Shown piece by piece: positions 44,598-53,921 of a stretch of DNA of 64,000 nt (positions within the stretch are counted from its first letter, which is position 1; every line of letters begins with the position of its first letter). Under the pieces are notes generated by a model, which saw only the letters and a list, made by a program, of their open reading frames with translations, did not search any database and was not told the origin of the DNA. Source of the stretch: Acetobacter aceti NBRC 14818 (GTDB lineage: Bacteria > Pseudomonadota > Alphaproteobacteria > Acetobacterales > Acetobacteraceae). The position numbers and the translations under genes are program-made. The stretch covers positions 2,614,501-2,678,500 of the forward strand of contig NZ_AP023410.1 of assembly GCF_000193495.2 (NCBI RefSeq). Reading direction: 5' to 3'.

Positions 44598-44993
44598 ATG
44601 CGTGAACTTACAACGACAGAAATGACGGAAGTTTCCGGCGGCTGCTGCTGGAATTATAATCCGTGTGGTTATCAGCCGGTTGTCTGCGGTCCGAGCGCTT
44701 CAGTTATCGCGGCCTATGCCGGTTATCTGGCTGGAGAGTACAACGTTCAGGCCGATATCTTCAACGGAGCCAGCTGCTCGACCATTCAGTCAGCAATCAA
44801 CAATGTCTACACTGATACGCAGATGGGCTATAATGCAGGTAAAAGCATGACAGTCTCACAGGCTACAAGTCTGCTGAGTAACGTGCAGTCCGCGATTCGT
44901 GGCGCAGTGACCACGAACTGCTGGGGATGCATTACGGCGATGACCACAATTACATTCCCGCCTTCAAGCGGTGGTGCCAGCGGTCTGGGCTGA
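44598..44993 (+). CDS. Cys-rich secreted protein with double-glycine (bacteriocin-type) leader
   Basis: A 131-residue protein from ATG 44598 (GGAG 11 bp upstream). The first 15 residues, MRELTTTEMTEVSGG, are a textbook double-glycine leader of the class II bacteriocin/microcin type (LxxxEMxxVsGG). Cleavage after Gly15 would leave about 116 residues beginning CCWNYNPCGY. Seven cysteines lie at 16, 17, 23, 30, 60, 108 and 111, and a Gly/Ala-rich helix-like middle ends in a Pro-Ser-Gly tail. A terminator, an HlyD adaptor and a C39 exporter follow. It may be a bacteriocin, signalling peptide or structural exoprotein. No similarity to a known bacteriocin is recognised and no immunity gene is obvious. 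The frame is open upstream, but this start is decided by the leader. Confidence 0.8.
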   Translation: MRELTTTEMTEVSGGCCWNYNPCGYQPVVCGPSASVIAAYAGYLAGEYNVQADIFNGASCSTIQSAINNVYTDTQMGYNAGKSMTVSQATSLLSNVQSAIRGAVTTNCWGCITAMTTITFPPSSGGASGLG

Positions 44994-45008
44994 TAATCGG
45001 AATGCTGC

Positions 45009-45040
45009 ATGGGGAAGTTTCCGACTTCCCCATATTTTTT
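45009..45040 (+). terminator. Strong rho-independent terminator after the GG-leader gene
   Basis: ATGGGGAAGT (45009-45018) pairs perfectly with ACTTCCCCAT (45024-45033) around TTCCG, followed by ATTTTTT. It lies between the precursor gene and the transport genes, so the precursor may be expressed far above its exporter, as in many bacteriocin loci. Confidence 0.88.
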
Positions 45041-45128
45041 GTACATGATTTCTTTTTTTGTTTTTCTTTATTGTTTTGATGTCAGGCTGTAAGACCGTCC
45101 CGTCTGCACCTTAAGGTCTTCACTCTGT

Positions 45129-46448
45129 ATGTCTTCTCTCTACCGTCAGGAAGCGCTTGACGCTCGCCGACAGGCGTGGCTGGGGCAGGTGCAGGCGACG
45201 CAGTCGCTCTCGATACGTGTTATTTCATGGATCACACTGGCGCTGGTTGTTCTGGCTGTTCTGTATGTGTGTTTCGGCATCTATACGCGCCGCGTGCATG
45301 CAACAGGCTACATGCTCCCTCCTACCGGACTGATTACCATTGACGCCAGCGCGGCAGGCATCATCAGCGGTCGACTGGCGGAAGAAGGCCAGCATGTCCG
45401 CAAGGGACAGAAGCTTTTTACCATTGATCTGGAAGCCCGTTCCTCGACCGGCCCCACGCAGGAGCAGGTGCTTGTGCAGTTGCGCAGACAGCGCGAACTG
45501 TTTGAACGACAGAAGGAAATCCGTATTGAGGACGCTCCTGTTGAAAAACAGGCGCTGATCAACCAGATCCGCAATCTGCAGCAGCAGCACAACCTGACCG
45601 GCCTCCAGCTCTCCAATGACGCCAAGGTGTTGCCGGTGGTGGAAGCCGCCGTGAACCGCATGAAAAATGCACAGAGCGCTCATCTGGTCACGGAAACACA
45701 GTTCCAGAGCCAGCTCTATACCTATGCCCAGCTGCTCAGCAGTCATGCCCAGTTCATGCAGACCTATACGGATACTGAGGGCAAGATTTCAGACAATACG
45801 TCAAAGCTGATGCGCTACGATCGACAGACGGCTCACGATATCAATGATCTGGATCGTCAGATTGCCGATATCGACAAACAGATCGATGAAAGTGAAAGTC
45901 ATCGCACCATCATCATCGAAGCGCCGGATGATGGCATTCTTTCAGCCGTGCGCGGCAATCTTGGCCAGCAGGTCTCTGCCGGAACGCCCCTTGTCACACT
46001 TCTGCCGACGGGGCGTTCTCTGGATGCGGAACTGTATGTCAGCAGCGCTTCCATAGGCTTTTTGCGAGAAGGCGAACCTGTGCTCATGCATTACGCGGCC
46101 TTCCCCTATCAGCGCTTTGGCCTCGCACGAGGACGGGTTGTGGAAATAACCAGAGCACCTATCACGGAATCCCAACCGGGAAAGGGACAGCAGCAGTCCG
46201 CGTCCGGCAGTCAGGACAAGAAAGACGGCAGTAGCAGCTCCAGTGGAGGAGATCTCTATCGTATCCGCGTCAAGCCGGATCTGCCCTACATCGTGGCTTA
46301 TGGTGATAAAAAACCGCTGGAAGCCGGAATGGAAGTCGAAGCGGATATCGCCATCGATTCACGTCGTCTCTATCAGTGGATATTCGACCCTGTGATCAGC
46401 ATGCGCCACAGCATTGCCGCCATCAGCGGGGGGCTTGTCGACAAATGA
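45129..46448 (+). CDS. HlyD-family membrane fusion protein (type I secretion adaptor)
   Basis: A 439-residue periplasmic adaptor: a short cytoplasmic N-terminus, one membrane helix at about 30-52 (VISWITLALVVLAVLYVCFGI), a barrel/lipoyl half (GIISGRLAEEGQHVRKGQKLFTID), a coiled-coil hairpin from about 115 to 255, the second lipoyl half (APDDGILSAVRGNLGQQVSAGTPL) and a beta-barrel. A Ser/Gln/Lys-rich insert near 345-378 is unusual. It links the inner-membrane C39 exporter to an outer-membrane channel, which is not encoded here. Its stop overlaps the exporter start (ATGA). Confidence 0.88.
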   Translation: MSSLYRQEALDARRQAWLGQVQATQSLSIRVISWITLALVVLAVLYVCFGIYTRRVHATGYMLPPTGLITIDASAAGIISGRLAEEGQHVRKGQKLFTIDLEARSSTGPTQEQVLVQLRRQRELFERQKEIRIEDAPVEKQALINQIRNLQQQHNLTGLQLSNDAKVLPVVEAAVNRMKNAQSAHLVTETQFQSQLYTYAQLLSSHAQFMQTYTDTEGKISDNTSKLMRYDRQTAHDINDLDRQIADIDKQIDESESHRTIIIEAPDDGILSAVRGNLGQQVSAGTPLVTLLPTGRSLDAELYVSSASIGFLREGEPVLMHYAAFPYQRFGLARGRVVEITRAPITESQPGKGQQQSASGSQDKKDGSSSSSGGDLYRIRVKPDLPYIVAYGDKKPLEAGMEVEADIAIDSRRLYQWIFDPVISMRHSIAAISGGLVDK

Positions 46449-48691
46449 GCGAGGCTTTCAACGCCCTTCAGTTCGGTTTTGGCAAGAAAACACCGGTTAT
46501 TCTTCAGGTTGAGGCTGCGGAATGCGGTATCGCCTGTCTCGCCATGATCATGGCCCATTACGGCCACCAGATCGATCTGGCGACCCTGCGCCGGCGCTAC
46601 TCGGTTTCCATTCAGGGCGTGACGCTTCGTAGTCTCGTCCAGATTGCCGACCATATGGGTTTCTCGACCCGCGCGGTCAGGCTCGATCTCGACGATCTCG
46701 TCAACCTCAAGAAACCCTGCATTCTGCACTGGGGCATGAACCACTTTGTGGTGCTGACGGAGGTCAAGGGCGACAGGATCACCATCAATGATCCCGCCGT
46801 TGGAAACCGCACCATCAGCATGGAGGAGGTTTCCCGCGAGTTCACGGGTGTCGCGCTGGAAGCGACTCCCAACGAGTCCTTCGAGAAGAAGGATGAGCGC
46901 GAAACCATCCGTCTGGGTGATCTGTTCCGTCACGTTGCCGGACTGCGCGGCGCACTCATGGGCCTGTTCTTCCTGTCCCTCGGGCTGGAAGTTATCGCGC
47001 TGATCTCGCCGATGGTGTCTCAGGTGGTGATCGACGAGGTGATTGTCACTGCTGATCATGACCTGCTGAAAACCATTACGTTCGGACTGGCGCTTCTGCT
47101 TCTGTTGCAGATGTTCATCGGCTCCGTCCGTACATGGGCTGTGACCCTGTTCAGCACCCGGGTTGGTCTGGAATGGAACACCAGCCTGTTCGATCATTTG
47201 ACCCGCCTGCCGCTTGATTATTTCAGCAAGCGCCATGTCGGCGACGTGCTGTCGCGCTTCGGATCACTGGGCACCATCCAGCAGACCATGACCACCGACA
47301 TGGTGCAGACCGTCATGGATGGCATCATGGGCGTCGGCATGGGGATCATGCTGTTCGTCTATGGCGGCTGGCTGGGGCTTGTCGCCTGTGTCGCGTTGGC
47401 GCTCGATATCCTGCTGCGTCTGGTGACGTACAGCACCTATCGCGAAGCGTCTGAAGAGCAGATTGTCGTCAACGCCAAGCAGCAGAGTCACTTCATCGAG
47501 ACACTGCGTGGCATGGCCAGCGTCAAGTTGCTCGGCCTCCGCGAGCGGCGACGCGCGACATGGCTGAATATCGTTATCGACAGCATCAACATCAAACTGC
47601 GTCTTCAGCGTTTTGATCTGATCTATGGCCGGCTTGGCGATTTCATTTTCGGCGCTGACCGTCTGATCATGATGGTGCTTGGGGCCTATCAGGTCATGGA
47701 TGGCTCCATGTCCGTCGGTATGCTGGTCGCCTTCCTGTCCTACAAGGATCAGTTCGCAGGTCGCGTTGGCTCTCTGGTCAATACCGGCTTCAAGCTGCGC
47801 ATGCTGAACATCCAGACAGACCGTCTGGCTGATATCGTCATGACCGAACCCGAGCCAATGTCCGAAACCATTCCCGGCACGCATTATGATGGCGCTGCCG
47901 CGCTTTCCTGTCGCGGGGTATCGGTGCGTTATGCGGCGCAGGAGCCATGGATTTTCCGTGGGCTTGATCTCGATATTCCATCAGGCTCCAGCGTCGCCAT
48001 TGTCGGTCCATCCGGCTGTGGCAAGACGACGTTGCTCAAGGCCATGATGGGGCTGCATGCCCTTGATGAAGGCAATATCTACATCGATGGTGTGGATACG
48101 GCGGTGCTGTCGATGGAAACCTATCGCGAGCGTATCGCTGGCGTGTTGCAGGATGATGGCCTCTTCTCGGGTTCTATTGCTGATAATATCAGCGGTTTTG
48201 CAGATGACCCGGATCAGAATCTGATTACTGACTGCGCCGCCAAGGCCGCCATTCTTGAAGACATCAAGCGTATGCCGATGGGTTTCGAGACTCTGGTCGG
48301 CGATATGGGCGGTGCTCTGTCTGGTGGTCAGAAGCAGCGCGTCATTCTGGCGCGTGCGCTCTACAAGCGTCCGCAAATCCTGTTCCTTGATGAAGCGACC
48401 AGTCATCTTGACGAACATACGGAATCCATTGTGGCGCAATCCCTGCGGGCGATGAACGTCACGCGCGTGATGGTGGCCCATCGGCCCGCGACCATCGCGC
48501 ATGCTGATTATATCTACTCCTTTGAGCCAGGTGGCACTCTAGTGCTCCGGAAGGCTCCGCAGGCGCAGCCGGTCCAGCAGCCTGCACCACAAGCACAGCA
48601 ACCCGTACCGCAGCAGGCAGCGCCCGCTCCTCCACCGTCCTATGGTGGCTCATTCGGATATGGCGGTGGCTGGCCTGCAAAACCGCAGTAA
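46445..48691 (+). CDS. C39-peptidase bacteriocin-type ABC exporter
   Basis: A 748-residue bifunctional exporter. The N-terminal C39 peptidase has Q21 and Cys27 in QVEAAECGIACL, His100 in HWGMNHFVVL and Asp116 in NDPAVG, a full catalytic set for cutting after double glycine. Six membrane helices follow (about 160-440). The nucleotide-binding domain shows GPSGCGKTT near 521, LSGGQKQRV near 624 and LFLDEATSHLD near 645. After residue 700 comes an unusual Pro/Gln/Ala-rich tail ending SYGGSFGYGGGWPAKPQ. The adjacent GG-leader protein is the obvious substrate. Frame opens earlier, but ATG 46445 overlaps the hlyD stop. Confidence 0.92.
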   Translation: MSEAFNALQFGFGKKTPVILQVEAAECGIACLAMIMAHYGHQIDLATLRRRYSVSIQGVTLRSLVQIADHMGFSTRAVRLDLDDLVNLKKPCILHWGMNHFVVLTEVKGDRITINDPAVGNRTISMEEVSREFTGVALEATPNESFEKKDERETIRLGDLFRHVAGLRGALMGLFFLSLGLEVIALISPMVSQVVIDEVIVTADHDLLKTITFGLALLLLLQMFIGSVRTWAVTLFSTRVGLEWNTSLFDHLTRLPLDYFSKRHVGDVLSRFGSLGTIQQTMTTDMVQTVMDGIMGVGMGIMLFVYGGWLGLVACVALALDILLRLVTYSTYREASEEQIVVNAKQQSHFIETLRGMASVKLLGLRERRRATWLNIVIDSINIKLRLQRFDLIYGRLGDFIFGADRLIMMVLGAYQVMDGSMSVGMLVAFLSYKDQFAGRVGSLVNTGFKLRMLNIQTDRLADIVMTEPEPMSETIPGTHYDGAAALSCRGVSVRYAAQEPWIFRGLDLDIPSGSSVAIVGPSGCGKTTLLKAMMGLHALDEGNIYIDGVDTAVLSMETYRERIAGVLQDDGLFSGSIADNISGFADDPDQNLITDCAAKAAILEDIKRMPMGFETLVGDMGGALSGGQKQRVILARALYKRPQILFLDEATSHLDEHTESIVAQSLRAMNVTRVMVAHRPATIAHADYIYSFEPGGTLVLRKAPQAQPVQQPAPQAQQPVPQQAAPAPPPSYGGSFGYGGGWPAKPQ

Positions 48692-48991
48692 AAGACGGTT
48701 TAAGGAGCTTTGTCCTGTGCCCCCCAAGCGGACACAGTCCCTTCAATCTCAACTTGTCTGCAAGCATAAAGCGCCAGCAAATTCCAAAGAAGTTTTTGGT
48801 GAAGCTTTTTTCAAAAAGCTTCAGACAATAGCGGTGTTTTAAAACACAATCTCCAAGGAACTTTTATTGTAACCCTTCAATAAAATGCGACGGCATCACC
48901 TCTGTCCCATGATCACCCTTTCGCATAACGCACGCGCCAAAACCGGCTTTCGCTGGTATTGAGAGCAGGCAACGGAAGGAAAGACGACGTT
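48692..48991. repeat. Intergenic gap with a perfect hairpin repeat
   Basis: No gene in these 300 bp. GAAGCTTTTT-TC-AAAAAGCTTC (48801-48822) is a perfect 10-bp stem; with the preceding GTTTTTGGT it resembles a repeat I recall from Acetobacter-group intergenic regions. It may serve as terminator for the exporter operon, although it lies 110 bp beyond the stop. A ribosome site GGAAGGA precedes the nuclease gene at 48992. Confidence 0.5.
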
Positions 48992-50128
48992 ATGCGGTTT
49001 GTGCACAGTTCGGACTGGCAGATCGGAAAGACGTTCAATTTCGCAAGTGACGAAGTGCTGCGCGTCCTTCAGGCCGAACGGCTTGAGGTCATCAACCGGC
49101 TTGGCGAACTGGCGCGCGCGCATGGTGCTGCGGATGTTCTCGTGGCGGGCGACATCTACGATTACGAAACACCTTCCGATCGCACCCTGCGTCAGCCTCT
49201 CGAACGCATGCGTCAGTTTCCGGATCTGCGCTGGCACCTGATCCCCGGCAACCACGATTTCCTTCAGCCAAATGGCGTATGGGACCGGGTCCGACGTTCC
49301 GCTCCTCCCGAAAATATCCGTCTGCATCTGGAGCCAAATCCCGTTGCGATGACTCAGGACGGCTCTGTCTGGCTGCTGCCCTCCGTGCTGAACCGTCGTC
49401 ATACCCTGAATGACCCGACTCTCTGGATGGATGAGGCCGAAACACCGGAAGGGGTCATGCGGATCGGCATGGCGCATGGCTCCGTTCGTGAATTCGGCAG
49501 TCAGCCGGGTGAACAGCCTAACCTGATTGCGCTTGATCGTGCAGCGAGGGCAGGGCTGGCCTATCTCGCTCTGGGGGACTGGCACGGGTTCAACAAGATC
49601 AGCGAACGATGTGCCTATTCCGGCACGCCTGAAATCGACGGGTTTGATAAAGGCGGTGATGGCGGCGGTTCCGCGCTGGTCGTCTCGATCGACGGACCGA
49701 ACGCCGTGCCGACCATTACACCGCATCGGGTCGGACGGTTTTCTTGGAAACGGGTGCAGGCCACCCTCACGTCACGCGAAGAAATCGAGGCATTGGAAAA
49801 TCGGCTGCGGTCGCTCGATCCACAAAACCTCAGTTCCCTTCTGGTCTGGCTGGATGCGGAAGGGCATCTGACGCTGGAAGACATGACGCTTTTCGACGAG
49901 AAAATCCTGACCGGTGTCGAGGCGGCGCTTTGTCTGTTGCGCCTTGGCAAGCGTCCTGAACTGGTGGCGTCCGAAGCGGATCTGTCCACGTTTGGCGAGG
50001 CTGGCGTCGTCAGTCGGGCCGCCGCCCGCCTGCAGGCGCTGAGCGCAACGCCGGGGCCAGAACAACAGCATGCCATGGCGGCCCTGCAACGGCTGGCGGT
50101 TCTCTGGCGGAGTGAGCGAAGCGCATGA
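48992..50128 (+). CDS. SbcD/Mre11-like DNA repair exonuclease (YhaO-like)
   Basis: A 378-residue calcineurin-like metallophosphoesterase: MRFVHSSDWQIGK (motif 1, with Gln where the usual DxH has His), VAGDIYDYETPS, IPGNHDFLQPNG, MAHGSV and LGDWHGFN complete the metal-ligand set. Family members nick or resect DNA ends with two Mn ions. A C-terminal domain of about 130 residues follows. It overlaps the SMC-like ATPase gene by 4 bp, forming an SbcCD/YhaON-like pair. ATG 48992 has GGAAGGA upstream; an upstream in-frame ATG exists. Confidence 0.85.
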   Translation: MRFVHSSDWQIGKTFNFASDEVLRVLQAERLEVINRLGELARAHGAADVLVAGDIYDYETPSDRTLRQPLERMRQFPDLRWHLIPGNHDFLQPNGVWDRVRRSAPPENIRLHLEPNPVAMTQDGSVWLLPSVLNRRHTLNDPTLWMDEAETPEGVMRIGMAHGSVREFGSQPGEQPNLIALDRAARAGLAYLALGDWHGFNKISERCAYSGTPEIDGFDKGGDGGGSALVVSIDGPNAVPTITPHRVGRFSWKRVQATLTSREEIEALENRLRSLDPQNLSSLLVWLDAEGHLTLEDMTLFDEKILTGVEAALCLLRLGKRPELVASEADLSTFGEAGVVSRAAARLQALSATPGPEQQHAMAALQRLAVLWRSERSA

Positions 50129-52836
50129 ACACGAACGGACTGATCTTTACGGCTCTGGAAGTCGAAAACTTCCGTCGTTTCACCGGTGTTCACCGTCTTG
50201 ATGGACTCGGAGCAGGGCTGAATCTGCTGGCGGCTTCGAATGAATCCGGCAAATCGACCATGCTGGCGGCGCTGCGGGCATTGTTTCTCTACAAGCCGGG
50301 CTCTTCCACAAAAACCACGCGATCCTTCGAGCCGTATAGCGGTGGCGCGCCGCGTATTCTGGCGGAGTTCACACTGAACGGTCAGGGCTACCGTTTTGAA
50401 AAACAGTTTCTAAAAAAGAGCTTTACCCGTCTGACAGGTCCAAATGGCTTGAAGGAAGGCGATGATGCCGACGCTGAGGTGCAGACGCTTCTCGGACTGA
50501 GTGCTGCGAAAAAGAACGAGACGGACGGGCTGCTTCCCGCCCTGTGGGTGGAGCAGGGACAGAGTTTTACCCAGCCAGATCTGTGCGATACGGCCCGCCA
50601 GAGCGTGCAGTCCTGCCTGAACGCTGATTTCGCGGAGATCACTGGCGGTGCGGACGCGGCTCGTATTCTGAAACGGGTGCAGGAGGATCTGGGCAAGCTG
50701 GTCAACGGTCACAATAAAAAGCAGGGACGTTATGCCGACGCGGCGGCAGGCGAAGAAACAGCCACAGCCACTCTGGCGACTTTGGAAAATCGACAGAGCG
50801 CCCTTGAGCAGGATCTGAGAGAACTGGATCACGCACGCCAGCAGATGCGGCGGGAGCAGGATCCGGCACGTCAGCAGCGGGAACAGGACGAACTCGAGCA
50901 GGCCAGAACCCGGAAAAGCGATCTGCTGCGCTTCGGAAAACGTGAAGCCGAGGCGAAGGCGGCCATCGAAACTGCGCAGCGTGACTGGAACCGCCTGCGG
51001 GATGAGCGCACGCTTCGGGCAGAGCGACGGCAGCGTCTGGCGGACGCCCGGCAGAAAGCTCTTGAGGCAGAGGAAGAATATCGTCAGGCGGAGGCACGCC
51101 TGCAACGGGCTGAGGGTGCTCTTGCAGAACAGAGCGATGCGCTCAGCAAGCTTGATGAGCGCCGCACCGAGGCGGGCAGGTCCGTCAATCGTGCCGAGCA
51201 GGCGCTCGCCCATCTCCAGCAGCAGGAACAGAGGGATGAGGCGATCCGCCAACAGCATCATCTCGAAAGCCTGATTGCGCAGGTCGAAAAAACCCGTGCC
51301 GCGTTCACAGCCTTTCGGGTAGATGAAAAACGTCTTCGGGCCATTCAGGCCGCAGACAAGGCGGTGTTTGAAGCCGAGACTGCGCTGGGCGCTCAGGCGA
51401 CCGGACTGGAAGTCACTCTGGAGCCCGGCGCTGCGGAGCGGGTGCGGCTCAATGGACAGGCGGTCGAGACAGAACGACTCAAGCTGGTCGATCCGGCTGA
51501 ACTGACGATCGAAGGCGTCGGCATATTCCGCATTGTTCCAGCTATCCGAGATCGCGCTGTCATGCAGGACACGATTGACCGGGCGCGTCAGGCGTTCCGG
51601 GCGGCGCTGGACGCGGTCGGTTGCGCGGATATGGCGGCAGCCCATGCGGATATGGAGCGTCGTCGTCAGGCCGAAGCAGCGTGCAAGGCCGCGGAAGAGG
51701 GGCTGAAAGCAGCCATGAAGGCGTTTCAGGCGGACACGCCCGATCGCGCCATGGCGATGCTGCGTCAGCGGATTGCCGAGGCGGAAGCCGGACTGGCGCA
51801 ATGGAAAGAAGCGCAGGGCGACGAAGCCACTGCACTTCCCGCGTCCATGGAGGAAGCCAAAGCCGACCTGACAGCAGCCCGACAGGCCTTACACGACGTG
51901 GAACAGGACATTGTCCGGACTCGAGAGGCGCTGCGCGATCCCCTCGCCGAACAGGATGTGGCGCGAAAACTTCTGGAAGAGCGCCGATCGGATTGTCGCG
52001 TGCTCAGGGATCGGCAGGACAATCTTCAGGGTGAGGAAGATGCGGCGCAGGCCAGTGAGCCGGATGCGGTGCTGAATGAACGTTTTGAGAAGGCGGGAGA
52101 GGCACTGAACACGGCGGAACGGGCGCGGGACCGTCTGAACGAGGAGCGTCCCTCCGAGCCGGAAGCGCTTGTCGATGCAGCCATCAGCCGTCTGGACGCC
52201 CAGATTGCGGGGCGGCGGGATCGTCTTGCACGCCTGCAACAGGATGTGGTGACACGCGAAGTCCGGATTCAGGCCGCTGAAGGAAGTGGTCTGGATGAGG
52301 CGATCGCCGCCTGCAAACGCGACATTGAGCGGCATCGGATGGAACGCGAGTCCTGTGAGCAGGAGGTTGCTGTTCTCAGGTTGCTCAAGGAAACGCTCAT
52401 GGAGGCCGAACGGGAGACGACCGAGCGTTATCTCGCGCCGCTGACCCGTGCGCTTCAGCCCGCGATCGAGATGCTGTTCCCCCGTGCGACAGCCCATCTG
52501 CAAACCGATTTCACCGTGTCCGGGCTGAGCCGCGGACGCACGGAGGAGGATATCGAGAGGCTCTCCGATGGGACTCGGGAACAGATCGCCGTTCTGGTCC
52601 GGCTGGGCTTTGCGGACATCCTGCATGCGCAGGGGCGCCCCGCCATGCTGATTCTTGATGATGCGCTGTGCTTCTCCGATGCGCTGCGGATGCGGACGCT
52701 GTTTGACATTCTGACGGACGCCGCCAGCCGGATGCAGATCATTATCATGACCTGTCGGGCCGAGCAGTTTGAGGAGTTGTCCGCACGACCACTGCGCCTT
52801 GTGGCGGATGATGTGGCAGCGCAGGTGGCTGTGTGA
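50125..52836 (+). CDS. SMC/Rad50-like AAA ATPase (YhaN/SbcC-like)
   Basis: A 903-residue ATPase. The N-terminal LEVENFRRFTGVHRLDGLG and Walker A ASNESGKSTML are at about residues 11-50. Two long coiled coils, rich in Arg/Glu/Ala (roughly 190-440 and 500-780), surround a short middle segment. The C-terminus has the signature-like RLSDGTREQIAVLVRLGFADIL and Walker B MLILDDALCFSD, then TCRAEQFEEL. It should form a head-coil dimer with the nuclease encoded just upstream and act in DNA end processing. It is shorter than E. coli SbcC, closer to the YhaN type. Confidence 0.85.
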   Translation: MNTNGLIFTALEVENFRRFTGVHRLDGLGAGLNLLAASNESGKSTMLAALRALFLYKPGSSTKTTRSFEPYSGGAPRILAEFTLNGQGYRFEKQFLKKSFTRLTGPNGLKEGDDADAEVQTLLGLSAAKKNETDGLLPALWVEQGQSFTQPDLCDTARQSVQSCLNADFAEITGGADAARILKRVQEDLGKLVNGHNKKQGRYADAAAGEETATATLATLENRQSALEQDLRELDHARQQMRREQDPARQQREQDELEQARTRKSDLLRFGKREAEAKAAIETAQRDWNRLRDERTLRAERRQRLADARQKALEAEEEYRQAEARLQRAEGALAEQSDALSKLDERRTEAGRSVNRAEQALAHLQQQEQRDEAIRQQHHLESLIAQVEKTRAAFTAFRVDEKRLRAIQAADKAVFEAETALGAQATGLEVTLEPGAAERVRLNGQAVETERLKLVDPAELTIEGVGIFRIVPAIRDRAVMQDTIDRARQAFRAALDAVGCADMAAAHADMERRRQAEAACKAAEEGLKAAMKAFQADTPDRAMAMLRQRIAEAEAGLAQWKEAQGDEATALPASMEEAKADLTAARQALHDVEQDIVRTREALRDPLAEQDVARKLLEERRSDCRVLRDRQDNLQGEEDAAQASEPDAVLNERFEKAGEALNTAERARDRLNEERPSEPEALVDAAISRLDAQIAGRRDRLARLQQDVVTREVRIQAAEGSGLDEAIAACKRDIERHRMERESCEQEVAVLRLLKETLMEAERETTERYLAPLTRALQPAIEMLFPRATAHLQTDFTVSGLSRGRTEEDIERLSDGTREQIAVLVRLGFADILHAQGRPAMLILDDALCFSDALRMRTLFDILTDAASRMQIIIMTCRAEQFEELSARPLRLVADDVAAQVAV

Positions 52837-52969
52837 TCAGGACACACCTGATGCGAAATGGCCTCATTCTGTCCGTTGGTCGGATGACAGGAGGCCACTG
52901 CGTTGCTAGAAGGCCCGGCAATACCCGGGTTGCGGGTCGTGTGGTGCAGTTTCACAGGAAAATCGGCAG

Positions 52970-53902
52970 ATGAAGATCGTCGCTTGTAACAGCAACCTAC
53001 CGCTCGCCGAAGCTGTAGCGGCTGAACTCAATATGTCGCTTTGCAACGCCTCCGTGCGACGCTTCGCCGACATGGAAGTCTTTGTCGAGATTTTCGAGAA
53101 TGTGCGTGGTGAGGATGTGTTCGTTGTGCAGAGCACCTGCATGCCGACGAACGACAACCTCATGGAACTGCTGATCATGCTGGATGCGCTGCGGCGCGGT
53201 TCGGCCCGCCGGATCACGGCGGTCATGCCGTATTTCGGTTACGCCCGTCAGGACCGTAAATCCGGCCCCCGCACGCCGATCAGCGCCAAGCTGGTGGCGA
53301 ACCTGCTGGTCGAGGCCGGCGCTGACCGCGTGCTGACTCTGGACCTGCACGCCATGCAGATTCAGGGCTTCTTCGACGTGCCCGTGGATAATCTCTATGC
53401 TGCGCCGCTGTTCGTACGCGACATCAAGGAGCGTTACGGCGACCGCGATCTGATGATCGTCTCGCCGGATGTTGGCGGCGTGGTGCGCGCGCGTCAGCTG
53501 GCGCAGCGCCTGAACACGGATCTCGCCATCATAGACAAGCGCCGCGAGCGCGCCGGTGTGTCCGAGGTCATGAATGTCATCGGTGACGTCAAAGGCCGTC
53601 ACTGCCTGCTGGTCGATGATATCGTGGATAGCGGCGGCTCGCTCTGCAACGCGGCGCAGGCCATCATCGACAATGGCGCGGCGTCCGTCGGCGCTTATGT
53701 TACGCACGGCGTGCTGACAGGAAAGGCGGTCGAACGGATTGGCGCTTCTCCGATCGAGATGCTCACGCTGACCGACAGCATCAAGGCGACGGACGCTGTG
53801 AAAGCGGCTCACAATATCCGTCAGATCACGACAGCCGAACTGCTTGCACGCGCCATGCGCGCCGTGTCCGACGAGAGTTCCGTCTCGTCACTGTTTGACT
53901 GA
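52970..53902 (+). CDS. prs: Ribose-phosphate pyrophosphokinase
   Basis: A 310-residue PRPP synthetase. [20 protein letters not shown] is the ATP-binding flexible loop region, [18 protein letters not shown] is the conserved divalent-metal strand, and [18 protein letters not shown] is the PRPP-binding loop. It makes PRPP for purine, pyrimidine, histidine and tryptophan synthesis. AGGAA lies 9 bp upstream of the start. It precedes a histidine phosphatase gene by 19 bp. Confidence 0.97.
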   Translation: MKIVACNSNLPLAEAVAAELNMSLCNASVRRFADMEVFVEIFENVRGEDVFVVQSTCMPTNDNLMELLIMLDALRRGSARRITAVMPYFGYARQDRKSGPRTPISAKLVANLLVEAGADRVLTLDLHAMQIQGFFDVPVDNLYAAPLFVRDIKERYGDRDLMIVSPDVGGVVRARQLAQRLNTDLAIIDKRRERAGVSEVMNVIGDVKGRHCLLVDDIVDSGGSLCNAAQAIIDNGAASVGAYVTHGVLTGKAVERIGASPIEMLTLTDSIKATDAVKAAHNIRQITTAELLARAMRAVSDESSVSSLFD

Positions 53903-53921
53903 GAAAGCAGAGGATCGCCTT

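Noticed and set aside
44393-44605. 70-codon plus-strand frame before the GG-leader gene as a second peptide gene
   Set aside because: No ribosome site, no leader-like N-terminus, and it overlaps predicted 5' UTR hairpins.
50410-51801. 463-codon minus-strand open frame
   Set aside because: Antisense to the SMC-like ATPase coiled coil, which is clearly coding on the plus strand.
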